Source: Gallionellales bacterium 39-52-133
GTDB lineage: Bacteria; Pseudomonadota; Gammaproteobacteria; Burkholderiales; Gallionellaceae
DNA length: 64,000 nt
Direction: 5' to 3'
Assembly: GCA_002278935.1 (NCBI GenBank)
Contig: NCJL01000001.1
Span: forward strand, 124,001-188,000
Part shown: piece after piece, positions 54,722 to 63,797 of the stretch
Numbering within the stretch: the first letter of the stretch is position 1
How the letters are laid out: the number at the start of each line of letters is the position of its first letter
The notes under the pieces: generated by a model
Databases searched by the model: none
Seen by the model: the letters and a program-made list of their open reading frames with translations, nothing else
Told to the model about the DNA's origin: nothing
Program-made: the position numbers and the translations under genes

Positions 54722-56745
54722 AAATAGTTGCAATAGTACAGGCTCGTATGGGCTCAACCCGCCTGCCTAACAAGGTGATGAAACCGATAGGCGGCATTCC
54801 GATGATCGAGCTGTTGCTTACACGTTTGACCAAGGCTAAAGAGTTGGATCAAATCATTGTGGCTACTTCTGTCGATGTGCGCAACCAGCCATTGGTGGAG
54901 CATGTGCAAAAGCTGGGCTATGCCTGTGAGCAAGGCAGCGAAAATGATGTGCTTGAGCGTTTTGTACAGGCTGCGCGAAAACATAAGGCAGATGTGGTGG
55001 TGCGTATTACGGGTGACTGCCCGCTGGTGGATCCAGAACTCGTCGACGAAGTAGTACGGCGCTTCAAAGCTGCAAACGTAGATTATTTTAGTAATATTAA
55101 CCCTCCGACCTTTCCCGATGGTCTGGATATAGAGGTCTGCACTTTTAAGGTGTTGGAACAAGCCAACCTTGAAACCAACAAGTCATTTGATCACGAGCAT
55201 GTCACGCCTTATTTGCGTGAAGTTGGGAGATTCAAAACTGCAGCGATGCAATACAGCCAGGATTTATCTGAATTGCGCTGGACAGTAGATGAGCCGGCTG
55301 ACTTTGCTGTAATCGAAAAGGTTTTCCAGCACTTCCACCCTCGTACCGACTTCACCTGGGGCGAGGTGTTGAGCCTGCAACAACAGAGACCTAATATTTT
55401 TAATATTAATCAACACATTATTCGTAATGAAGGAGCCGCGATGGGCACTGGGCAAAAACTTTGGAAACGCGCTAAACAGATTATTCCCGGCGGTAATATG
55501 CTGCTTTCCAAACGCGCTGAAATGTTCCTGCCGGATCAATGGCCGGCCTATTTCAGCAAGACCAAGGGATGCAAGGTATGGGATCTGGATGGAAACGAAT
55601 ATACCGACATGTCAATCATGGGCATCGGTACCAATATCTTGGGCTACAGCAATCAGGAGGTAGATGATGCGGTACGCAAAACCATTGATGCCGGCAATAT
55701 GTCTACTTTCAATTGCCCGGAAGAGGTGTATCTTGCTGAGAAACTGATCGAGATGCATCCTTGGGCGCACATGGTACGGCTGGCAAGATCGGGAGGGGAA
55801 GCAAACGCAATGGCGATTCGTATTGCACGTGCGGCCTCGGGCAAAGACAAAGTAGCCATTTGCGGTTATCACGGCTGGCATGACTGGTATTTGTCTGCCA
55901 ATCTTGGCGATGATAAAAACCTTGCGGGTCACCTTTTGCCAGGTTTGGCACCTAATGGCGTGCCGCAAAATTTGCGGGGCACGGTTTTCCCATTTAACTA
56001 CAACAACTATGCCGAGCTGGAGGCTTTGGTCAATGCTCAAGACATAGGCGTGATCAAAATGGAAGTGGTACGCAACATGGGCCCCGAAGACAATTTCTTG
56101 CACAAGGTTCGCAAGCTTGCTACCGAGCGCGGCATCGTGCTGATATTTGATGAGTGCACCTCCGGCTTCCGTGAAACCTTTGGTGGCTTGCATAAAAAAT
56201 ATGGTGTTGAACCGGATATGGCAATGTTTGGCAAGGCATTGGGTAATGGCTATGGCATAACTGCCACAATCGGCAAGCGTGAAATCATGGAAGCGGCGCA
56301 AACTACTTTCATCAGCAGCACTTTCTGGACGGAGCGTATCGGACCGACTGCAGCGCTTAAAACACTGGAAGTCATGGAGCGAATCAAGTCATGGGACACG
56401 ATCACCCAGACTGGTTGGAATATCCGTGAGGGCTGGCAAAAACTTGCTGACAAGCACGCCCTGAAGATTGACCACTGGGGTTTGCCTGCTCTTACGGGTT
56501 TCAGCTTCAAGGGCGACAATGCGTTGGCCTATAAGACTCTCATCACGCAGGAGATGCTGGCCAAAGGCTATCTGGCTGGCAATAGCGTCTATGTTTGTAC
56601 CGAGCACACGCCCGAAGTGGTGGCTGGTTTCTTTGCGGCGCTTGAGCCGATATTCGGGCTGATCAAAGACTGTGAAGATGGGCGCGATATAATGAGTCTG
56701 CTCAAAGGACCTGTGTGTCATGGCGGGTTCAAGCGTCTGAACTGA
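54718..56745 (+). CDS. Fusion: SpsF/PseF-like cytidylyltransferase + class III (GSA-type) aminotransferase
   Basis: 675 residues from the ATG at 54718 (ATGA overlap). The N-terminal domain (1-235) is an SpsF/PseF-type nucleotidyltransferase: IVAIVQARMGSTRLPNKVM, VVRITGDCPLVDPE and DEPADFAVIEK. From about 245 on it is a fold-type I class III aminotransferase like glutamate-1-semialdehyde aminomutase: KQIIPGGNMLLSKR, RSGGEANAMAIRIAR, GYHGWHDW, Asp478 (IFDEC) and PLP Lys506 (FGKALGNGYG). The first half is the best PseF candidate in the module; the second half suggests an extra amino group is introduced or exchanged on the sugar or acyl part. Confidence 0.85.
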   Translation: MKIVAIVQARMGSTRLPNKVMKPIGGIPMIELLLTRLTKAKELDQIIVATSVDVRNQPLVEHVQKLGYACEQGSENDVLERFVQAARKHKADVVVRITGDCPLVDPELVDEVVRRFKAANVDYFSNINPPTFPDGLDIEVCTFKVLEQANLETNKSFDHEHVTPYLREVGRFKTAAMQYSQDLSELRWTVDEPADFAVIEKVFQHFHPRTDFTWGEVLSLQQQRPNIFNINQHIIRNEGAAMGTGQKLWKRAKQIIPGGNMLLSKRAEMFLPDQWPAYFSKTKGCKVWDLDGNEYTDMSIMGIGTNILGYSNQEVDDAVRKTIDAGNMSTFNCPEEVYLAEKLIEMHPWAHMVRLARSGGEANAMAIRIARAASGKDKVAICGYHGWHDWYLSANLGDDKNLAGHLLPGLAPNGVPQNLRGTVFPFNYNNYAELEALVNAQDIGVIKMEVVRNMGPEDNFLHKVRKLATERGIVLIFDECTSGFRETFGGLHKKYGVEPDMAMFGKALGNGYGITATIGKREIMEAAQTTFISSTFWTERIGPTAALKTLEVMERIKSWDTITQTGWNIREGWQKLADKHALKIDHWGLPALTGFSFKGDNALAYKTLITQEMLAKGYLAGNSVYVCTEHTPEVVAGFFAALEPIFGLIKDCEDGRDIMSLLKGPVCHGGFKRLN

Positions 56746-56755
56746 GCAAAGCATA

Positions 56756-58261
56756 ATGAAAGTTGCCATTCGAACCGATGCGAGCAGCCAAATCGGTACA
56801 GGCCATTTCATGCGTTGCCTGGCATTGGCAGAAAGCTTGAAGGAGCGTGGTGCGAAGACTCGTTTTGTCAGCCGCCATCTGCCTGAGCATCTGCGCAGCA
56901 TGCTGGCGGGAAAAGGGCATGAGTTTGTGTCGCTCGATAGAACACAAAATGACATGCCATTGGATGAGCTTGCGCATGCGCACTGGCTGGGGGTAAGCCA
57001 GGCACAGGATGCGGCGGATTCCATTCGGGTGCTGTCCGATGGAGCGTGGGATTGGCTCATCGTTGATCACTATGCTTTGGATACACGTTGGGAAAGTGCA
57101 TTACGCAGAACCACTAAGCGGATCATGGTCATCGACGACCTCGCTGATCGTCAACATGATTGCGATATGTTGCTGGACCAGAATTTCTATGCAGACATGC
57201 AGGCTCGCTACGCAAATAAAATACCATCCCATTGCGAATTATTGCTGGGACCGCGTTATGCGCTGCTACGTGATGAGTTTCGGCAGCTGCACAACCAGGT
57301 CAAGCCACGTAACGGATCTGTCAAACGCATACTGGTATTCTTTGGTGGCGTGGATGTGGATAACTATACTGGGCGCGCAATTGAGGCGCTGTCCGAGATT
57401 GGCATGTCGGGGAAGTGTGTTGATGTGGTGATAGGCGCGCAGCATCCATGTCGTGAGCAAATCAAAGCCGCATGTGTGATGCATGGATATATTTGTCATA
57501 TACAAACTGACAAAATGGCCGAATTGATGGCTGCAGCCGACTTGGCGATTGGTGCCGGTGGTTCGGCGACATGGGAACGCTGTTGTTTGGGTTTGCCAAC
57601 GCTGAGTATTTGCCTGGCTGCCAACCAGCAAAGACAGATAGCGGATGCAGCACAAGAAGGGTATTTATACTCACCAGCAACAAATAAGGAATTAGAAGTT
57701 GTAATTAAAACTCACACCATTGCTCTTCTTGAGAATGAATATCTGAGGCGGCTTATTTCGCGCAGGGCGATGCATGCTGTTGATGGGCGAGGAGTGGTGC
57801 GTATTATTGGCAATATGGGTTGCAGTGGTATTGCAATGAGAGAGGTTAATGAAGACGATTCTGAGAAGTTGTTCGAGTGGCGGAATCATTCTGGGATCAG
57901 GTCAGTGTCAAGGAATGCAGAGCTCATTAAATGGGAAGATCATCAGAAGTGGTTTTCCTCAGCGATGTGCTCTACGGACAGAATTCTGCTTATCGGTGAA
58001 ATCGGTGACGTTCCCATAGGGGTTGTGCGCTTTGACAAGCATGAAGGGAGTGCTGAAGTTTCGATATATCTTGTACCTGAAGATAATCGCAGAGGGCAGG
58101 GACGAAATTTACTGCTAAGCGCTGAGCGATGGATTATGCATAAGCGTCCCGATATCAAATATATTAGAGCCAGCGTACTAGGTGGAAATATTCACTCTCA
58201 ACATCTGTTTTTAGGGTCGGCTTACCGGGTTGAAGCAGCCCATTTTATAAAGCAACTATAA
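56756..58261 (+). CDS. pseG: Fusion PseG (UDP-sugar hydrolase) - PseH (N-acetyltransferase)
   Basis: 501 residues. The PseG part (1-345) opens MKVAIRTDASSQIGTGHFMR with the catalytic His17, and has VIDDLADRQHDCD and GAGGSATWERCCLGLPT. It removes UDP from UDP-2,4-diacetamido-altrose. The PseH part (about 358-501) is a GNAT acetyltransferase (MREVNEDDSEKLFEWRN; YLVPEDNRRGQGRNLL), which acetylates the 4-amino group before PseG acts. Two consecutive steps are therefore on one chain. It sits between the cytidylyltransferase fusion and pseI. Confidence 0.92.
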   Translation: MKVAIRTDASSQIGTGHFMRCLALAESLKERGAKTRFVSRHLPEHLRSMLAGKGHEFVSLDRTQNDMPLDELAHAHWLGVSQAQDAADSIRVLSDGAWDWLIVDHYALDTRWESALRRTTKRIMVIDDLADRQHDCDMLLDQNFYADMQARYANKIPSHCELLLGPRYALLRDEFRQLHNQVKPRNGSVKRILVFFGGVDVDNYTGRAIEALSEIGMSGKCVDVVIGAQHPCREQIKAACVMHGYICHIQTDKMAELMAAADLAIGAGGSATWERCCLGLPTLSICLAANQQRQIADAAQEGYLYSPATNKELEVVIKTHTIALLENEYLRRLISRRAMHAVDGRGVVRIIGNMGCSGIAMREVNEDDSEKLFEWRNHSGIRSVSRNAELIKWEDHQKWFSSAMCSTDRILLIGEIGDVPIGVVRFDKHEGSAEVSIYLVPEDNRRGQGRNLLLSAERWIMHKRPDIKYIRASVLGGNIHSQHLFLGSAYRVEAAHFIKQL

Positions 58262-58268
58262 ACTCTAC

Positions 58269-59324
58269 ATGACAAAACAATTCAAAATCGCAGACAGGCT
58301 CATTGGCCAAAATCATGCACCGTTCGTCATCGCCGAAATGTCCGGCAATCACAACCAGTCTTTGGAACGTGCACTGGAAATTGTTGAAGCGGCAGCCAGG
58401 ACCGGGGCGCATGCACTGAAGATTCAGACCTATACGCCCGATACCATGACGCTTGATCTGGATGAGAGGGAGTTCCACATTAGCGATCCTAACAGCCTGT
58501 GGGCGGGCACTTCGCTCTACAAGCTTTACGGTGAGGCCTATACACCATGGGAATGGCATAAGCCGATTTTTGATCGCGCGCGTGAATTGGGTATCATTCC
58601 GTTCAGCACGCCCTTCGATGATACTGCAGTGGACTTTCTCGAAAGTCTTGATGTGCCATGTTATAAAATAGCTTCTTTCGAGAATACTGATTTGCCGTTG
58701 ATCCGCCGGGTGGCTGCAACCGGCAAGCCGCTGATTATTTCTACTGGAATGGCGACGGCGGCAGAGCTGGATGAAACCGTGCGTGCCGCCCGTGAGGCGG
58801 GTTGCATAGATTTGATTCTGCTCAAGTGTACCAGCACCTATCCGGCCACAGCAGAGAACACCAACATACTGACTATCCCGCACTTGCGAGAGCTGTTTGG
58901 ATGCGAAGTAGGTTTGTCAGACCATACCATGGGGGTGGGGGTATCAGTGGCCAGTGTTGCACTGGGAGCCACCGTCATTGAAAAACATTTCACGCTTAAC
59001 CGTGTAGATGGTGGTGTCGATAGTTCGTTTTCAATGGAACCATCAGAAATGGCACAGCTAGTAACAGAGACTAAAAGAGCCTGGCAAGCCTTGGGGCACG
59101 TTAGTTATGGGCCTACAGCGGCCGAAAAAAAATCTGTTCAATTCAGAAGGTCTTTGTATATTGTAAAAGACATCAACGCGGGAGAAATCCTTACCAGGGA
59201 AAATGTTCGAGCAATTCGACCAGGGTTAGGTTTGCCTGTTAAGTATTTGGAAATGGTATTGGGCAAGAGAGTGAAGCAAATGGCAAAACGTGGTACGCCG
59301 ATAAATTTTGAAATGTTTGGTTAA
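58269..59324 (+). CDS. pseI: Pseudaminic acid synthase, PseI (NeuB family, copy 3)
   Basis: 351 residues, the PseI length. Condenses PEP with the PseG product to pseudaminic acid. FVIAEMSGNHNQSLERALEIV is the PseI-specific opening, followed by ALKIQTYTPDTMTLD, FSTPFDDTAVDFLESL, KIASFENTDLPLI, LLKCTSTYPA, GLSDHTMGVGVSVASVALGA in parts, VIEKHFTL, DSSFSMEP and a C-terminal SAF domain. It completes the Pse set; only 2 bases separate it from the next gene. Confidence 0.95.
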   Translation: MTKQFKIADRLIGQNHAPFVIAEMSGNHNQSLERALEIVEAAARTGAHALKIQTYTPDTMTLDLDEREFHISDPNSLWAGTSLYKLYGEAYTPWEWHKPIFDRARELGIIPFSTPFDDTAVDFLESLDVPCYKIASFENTDLPLIRRVAATGKPLIISTGMATAAELDETVRAAREAGCIDLILLKCTSTYPATAENTNILTIPHLRELFGCEVGLSDHTMGVGVSVASVALGATVIEKHFTLNRVDGGVDSSFSMEPSEMAQLVTETKRAWQALGHVSYGPTAAEKKSVQFRRSLYIVKDINAGEILTRENVRAIRPGLGLPVKYLEMVLGKRVKQMAKRGTPINFEMFG

Positions 59325-59326
59325 CT

Positions 59327-60301
59327 ATGATTAATGATGTGCAAAATAAAGCAATAGAAAACATATTATTTAACTGCGGAAATTTAAATAAAAATGATCG
59401 TGTATTAATTTTATGTGATTCATCCACGCGTGATATTGCTGAAGCATTTGCCAGCCGGGCTTTGCGAGTCAATCCAACGACTGAGTTGCTGGAAATTCCC
59501 GCACTTCCCAACCACGGTGCAGAACCAAGCAATAATGCTAAAGAGGCGATGTGTCGATCAACACTAATACTCAGTCTCTGCCGCTATTCGCTAGCACACA
59601 GTCAGGCGCGTTTCGACTCGGCGAATGCTGGTGCGCGATTCCTCAGTCTCCCTTTGTACGATTGGAACTTGCTTAATGATGAGTGTTTACGTACGGATTA
59701 TGCTGAACATGCAAGTCGGGTGCAGAGATTTGCTGATGCATTCACCAATGGGCGTGAAATTCACGTTACCACAGCTGCAGGTACAAATATTAGACTTGGA
59801 ATAGCGGGCAGAATAGGTAACTACTGTCCTGGACTCGTTAGGAATGCTGGTGATCTGGGGTCACCTCCGGATATTGAAGCCAATGTTTCACCTATAGAAA
59901 ATAGTGCAGAGGGTATTGTGGTTGTGGATGGATCGATCACTATGCCAGGTTTAGGGTTGTTAGAAACGCCAGTTGAAATGGATGTTCGTTCGGGCAGAGT
60001 TGTTGCATTTCGTAGCAAGAACGAGGCTTATGTGGACTGTTTAAATAAATTATTTGGTGAGTCAGGCTCTCTTCGTCGTGTCGTAGCTGAGTGCGGAGTT
60101 GGATTAAATCCTGCAGCAAAATTAACGGGCACTATGTTGACAGACGAGGGAGCATTAGGCTGTGTACATTTTGGATTGGGGGCTAATCATACGATGGGCG
60201 GGCTTAATAGGGTGGATTTCCATTTGGATTTTGTTTTCAGAGATGTTTCGCTTTCTGTTGATGGGAATCAATTACTAAATTTTGGAGTGCCTTTGATATG
60301 A
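59327..60301 (+). CDS. M29 aminopeptidase/NicX-like protein
   Basis: 324 residues. The C-terminal half shows E-C-G-V-G-L-N-P-A-A-K-L, MLTDEGALGCVHFGLGANHTMGG and HLDFVF, the metal-ligand pattern of the M29 'aminopeptidase T' fold, which also includes the ring-opening dioxygenase NicX. Metal-binding Glu, His and Asp residues are thus present. Function in this operon is unknown: hydrolysis of an amide on a precursor or product is one option. The stop overlaps the start of the ligase gene by 4 bases (ATGA). Confidence 0.6.
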   Translation: MINDVQNKAIENILFNCGNLNKNDRVLILCDSSTRDIAEAFASRALRVNPTTELLEIPALPNHGAEPSNNAKEAMCRSTLILSLCRYSLAHSQARFDSANAGARFLSLPLYDWNLLNDECLRTDYAEHASRVQRFADAFTNGREIHVTTAAGTNIRLGIAGRIGNYCPGLVRNAGDLGSPPDIEANVSPIENSAEGIVVVDGSITMPGLGLLETPVEMDVRSGRVVAFRSKNEAYVDCLNKLFGESGSLRRVVAECGVGLNPAAKLTGTMLTDEGALGCVHFGLGANHTMGGLNRVDFHLDFVFRDVSLSVDGNQLLNFGVPLI

Positions 60302-61815
60302 ATACCGTTATACGTTCATTCCTTACCGATTTTTCAAGATTGGTTGATAAACAGCCGGATAAAGCTGCAATACTGGACAGTGAAGGGCGTGTTCTTACTT
60401 ACCGAAAATTGTCTGATTACATTGAGAATGCACAGTCCTTGCTGGAGAAGGACGGTTTAAAAGTGGGTGATACGGTGGTTGCATTACTTCCAAATGCAAT
60501 TGAAACCTTAATTCTATTCCTTGCGTGTATGCGTGGCGGCTACACCTATGCGCCACTTCCCTGCACTGCGACAATTTCTGAAGTTAGTCACTGGAAAGAT
60601 TTAACTCATGCTAGGTTGTGCTTGATTGCATCACCCGTAACAAATTCATTGAAAGAACAAATTGACAAAATGGATTGGAAGCTATTGCACGTTTCAATTG
60701 GCGGCAATCTGGGTTGGCTTGGCGAAGGGTCTGCTGCTTCATGTGTTGGTGGTCGTCTGTTAATCGGCTCAAGCGGTTCGACGGGTGAACCTAAAGCCAT
60801 TGTGCTTGAGATTGATCGATTATGGTCTGCTGGCTGCGCATTTTTGCGCTATCACCAAATTGAAACAACAGAGGTGAGATTTTGGAGTTATTTACCCATG
60901 TCATATCTGGGTGGTCTGTTCAATCTTGGGCTTATACCACTGGCTGCCGGGGGGAGTATTTTTGTTGATGAGCCGTTTAGCGGCAAAACATTTTTAACAT
61001 TCTGGCCAACGGTGGAACGTTTTGAAATTAATAGCTTGTGGATAGTCCCCTCCATTTTGCGTGGATTGCTCACTTTGGCAGAACGGGTGGGTCAGGCTAT
61101 GCCTCGAACGCGGGTGGAAAGGTGTTTTATAGGTACAGCTCCTGTCAGTCTGATTGAAAAACAGAAGTTTTCCCAGATTTTTGGAATTGAGCCATTAGAG
61201 AATTATGGACTAAGCGAAACCACATTCATTAGTAGTGAAAGAATCAATGCGTTGGGGATGCGCAAGCAGGGTGGGGTGGGGACAGTAATGCCCGATGTTG
61301 AAATCAAGTTGAGGCCTGTAGAAAAAGAGGAAGATGCATTACAAGAAATAATGGTCCGCACACCCTTCATGATGCTTGGATACCTTGATGCTCAGGGGCA
61401 GCTTACATTGCCTGTAGACGAAGAGGGGTATCTTCCCAGTGGGGATTTTGGACGTGTTGTAGAGGGTCAATTGTTAATTACCGGTAGACGAAGAGACATA
61501 ATCAAGAAGGGGGGCATTCTTATTGCTTTACGTGAAATTGAGCTGCTCGCCGAGAGTTCGGCAAGCATTGTTGAGGCAGCAGCTGTGCGAATTGAGCATC
61601 CATTTTACGGTGAGAGTTATGTGCTTTATGTACGCGGGAAACAGCCAATGAATGATGAGAAAATATTTGTTGGTCAATTATCTACATGGATACATGAACA
61701 GATTGCCCGTCATAAATGGCCAGAACGTATAATTTTATGTGAGGATTTCCCTCGTACCGCAAGCGGTAAACTACAAAAACATCTGTTGACTGCAGAAGGA
61801 AGGCAGCATGGATAA
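60298..61815 (+). CDS. AMP-forming acyl/aminoacyl ligase (ANL superfamily)
   Basis: 505 residues, DltA-like in size. A3 loop GSSGSTGEPKA (157-167), A5 NYGLSETT, A7 LPSGDFGRV, A8 hinge GRRRDIIKKGG and catalytic Lys491 of A10 in RTASGKLQK. It adenylates a carboxylic or amino acid and most likely loads it on the carrier protein encoded at 63797. The specificity pocket cannot be read reliably by eye. It is coupled to genes on both sides by overlaps of 4 and 8 bases. Confidence 0.88.
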   Translation: MNTVIRSFLTDFSRLVDKQPDKAAILDSEGRVLTYRKLSDYIENAQSLLEKDGLKVGDTVVALLPNAIETLILFLACMRGGYTYAPLPCTATISEVSHWKDLTHARLCLIASPVTNSLKEQIDKMDWKLLHVSIGGNLGWLGEGSAASCVGGRLLIGSSGSTGEPKAIVLEIDRLWSAGCAFLRYHQIETTEVRFWSYLPMSYLGGLFNLGLIPLAAGGSIFVDEPFSGKTFLTFWPTVERFEINSLWIVPSILRGLLTLAERVGQAMPRTRVERCFIGTAPVSLIEKQKFSQIFGIEPLENYGLSETTFISSERINALGMRKQGGVGTVMPDVEIKLRPVEKEEDALQEIMVRTPFMMLGYLDAQGQLTLPVDEEGYLPSGDFGRVVEGQLLITGRRRDIIKKGGILIALREIELLAESSASIVEAAAVRIEHPFYGESYVLYVRGKQPMNDEKIFVGQLSTWIHEQIARHKWPERIILCEDFPRTASGKLQKHLLTAEGRQHG

Positions 61816-63040
61816 GCCATTAATGCAGATCAGCCAAATGGTTAATGAAATTCCTGAAGCACTATCAGTATATTTCAACCAGCTTGTGTATGACTTAAGA
61901 AGAAAGCAGCGCGATATTATCGCTCTTTCACTAGGTGAGTCTTTTTTTGAAATTCCAATGTTTGATTTTCAGAAGCTTGATTTTAATCGTGGTTATCACT
62001 ACTCAGATACAAAAGGGCTTCCTCAGTTAAGGGAGTGCATAGCCGACTTTTATCGGCGCAAGTATTCCACGCGCATTGATTCAAAAGATATTCTCATTTC
62101 AGCTGGATCCAAGGCAATTATCTTCATGTGTATGCAGGCAGTAATTGAATCTGGCGATGAAGTAGTCATTCATGAACCTGCATGGCTGAGCTACAGGGAA
62201 CAGGCTCATCTTGTGGGTGCCAAAGTTAGTTTTATACCTTTCGATATTCCTTGTGCTGATTTTCATCAGCACTTTAACTTGCGTTCCAAGCTGTTGATTC
62301 TTAATAATCCAAACAATCCAGCTGGACGCATCTACAAGCCGGAGGAATTGCTGGATTTATATCATCAGTGCCGGAGTCGCGGAATTTATCTCATGGTTGA
62401 TGAAGCTTACAGTGACTTCGTACTGGATGATTCATTCCATTCGATGGCAAAATTAGTGCCTGATCTGGATGGTGTGATAGTAATAAACTCTCTGTCTAAG
62501 AACATGGGTATGTCAGGATGGAGAATTGGTTATGTTATTGCAGAACAAAAACTGCTCTCGGCATTACTTAAATTAAATCAGCATCTTATTACTTGTGCAC
62601 CTACCATTCTTCAACAGTATCTGGTTGAATATTTCGATGACATACTTTCGCATACGCTGCCTCAGGTTCAGGCGGTAGTTGAAAAGCGTGAGCGTATCAA
62701 AAACAGAATGAAAGAAATTGGCCTGAGCCACCTGGGTGGCAGTGCAACATTTTATTTTTTCGTTGAGGTTGGCAATTATTCGGGGAGTATTCATGATCTT
62801 GCTTTATTCCTTTTGCTGGAAAAAGGTATATCTGTAGTTCCGGGCTCTGCTTATGGGGCAACGACTGAAAGATTCCTGCGAGTATCAATTGGTACCGAAT
62901 CTGAGGAGAGGATAGACTATGCTTTGCAAACTTTGTATGACGTTATAAATGGTTCAACTGTGGATGACAAATGGATACGCAGTGAGTTGTCAAATTTAGG
63001 ATTGTCCGAGTTTTCTGGGGTAACTCCTGATGGTCATTGA
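61808..63040 (+). CDS. Class I/II PLP aminotransferase
   Basis: 410 residues of the aspartate aminotransferase fold: HYSDTKGLPQLRECIADF, SAGSKAIIFMCMQ, NNPNNPAGRI (167-), VDEAYSDF and PLP Lys231 in SLSKNMGMSGWRIGY. It may make the amino acid, or the keto acid, that the ligase activates. It is different in fold class from PseC (DegT) and from the class III domain of the 54718 fusion. It overlaps the ligase by 8 bases and the next gene by 11. Confidence 0.87.
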   Translation: MDKPLMQISQMVNEIPEALSVYFNQLVYDLRRKQRDIIALSLGESFFEIPMFDFQKLDFNRGYHYSDTKGLPQLRECIADFYRRKYSTRIDSKDILISAGSKAIIFMCMQAVIESGDEVVIHEPAWLSYREQAHLVGAKVSFIPFDIPCADFHQHFNLRSKLLILNNPNNPAGRIYKPEELLDLYHQCRSRGIYLMVDEAYSDFVLDDSFHSMAKLVPDLDGVIVINSLSKNMGMSGWRIGYVIAEQKLLSALLKLNQHLITCAPTILQQYLVEYFDDILSHTLPQVQAVVEKRERIKNRMKEIGLSHLGGSATFYFFVEVGNYSGSIHDLALFLLLEKGISVVPGSAYGATTERFLRVSIGTESEERIDYALQTLYDVINGSTVDDKWIRSELSNLGLSEFSGVTPDGH

Positions 63041-63797
63041 TGATATTGCGACTGAACTGGAAGAACTGGTCGGCAACCAATTTGAGACACTGGTAATTTT
63101 TTCCGCAATATGGCCACTGATGCGTATAGCGAACTTGCCAGGCCAGGAGGTGACGACCAAATTATGTAATTCATTAATGGATAGATTCGCCGGTCGAACC
63201 TTGTTAATGCCAACATTCACCCCAGGTTTTGATCAGAATGGAATTTGTAACCTTGACGATCTTCCAAGTCAGACGGGCGCCTTAAGCGAGGCCTTTCGCA
63301 AGGCTCCCGAAGTTCGTCGCTCACTTAGTGCCTTCTTTTCATTTGCTGCTCACGGCCCTAGATCTAATGAACTAGCATCGCTGCGTCCGATAGAAGCTTG
63401 GGGTGATGGTTCACTGTATGAATGGCTCTACACCCAGAATGCCGCTATCGTAACAATGGGGTTGCACCCAACACACTGTAGTTATACGCATTATGCCGAA
63501 TGGCTAGCGCGTAAGAGTATCACTTACCGATTTAACAAGACATTTTCCGGAACCATAATCCGTGATAAGGCCGCTATTACACATACGGAGACTCTTTTTG
63601 TTCGGCAACATAATCCAACTCCTATCAACGACTTTACAGGTCTGCTTCCGGCATATCTTGCAAGCGGTATGCGTGTTTCCCAAGAGCACGGATTCCCGCT
63701 TTCATGTATTGGGGCACAAGCAAAGATAAATGCAGCAATGACAGCATTAAGTCATAATTCGTTTTCTTTAATCTCGGACAAGGAATTGTTTCAATAA
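63030..63797 (+). CDS. AAC(3)-family N-acyltransferase
   Basis: 255 residues. DDLPSQTGALSEAFRKAPEVRRS in parts, SFAAHGPRSNEL and HPTHCSYTHYAEW match the aminoglycoside 3-N-acetyltransferase fold (antibiotic_NAT). In surface-glycan loci this family N-acylates amino sugars instead of antibiotics. With a carrier protein next door, it may transfer the loaded acyl group to an amino sugar. Antibiotic resistance is not implied. Its stop overlaps the carrier-protein ATG by one base. Confidence 0.82.
   Translation: MVIDDIATELEELVGNQFETLVIFSAIWPLMRIANLPGQEVTTKLCNSLMDRFAGRTLLMPTFTPGFDQNGICNLDDLPSQTGALSEAFRKAPEVRRSLSAFFSFAAHGPRSNELASLRPIEAWGDGSLYEWLYTQNAAIVTMGLHPTHCSYTHYAEWLARKSITYRFNKTFSGTIIRDKAAITHTETLFVRQHNPTPINDFTGLLPAYLASGMRVSQEHGFPLSCIGAQAKINAAMTALSHNSFSLISDKELFQ

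Noticed and set aside
63030..63797. Calling the AAC(3)-family gene an aminoglycoside resistance gene
   Set aside because: The family includes sugar N-acyltransferases, and the gene is embedded in a glycan operon next to an acyl carrier protein.
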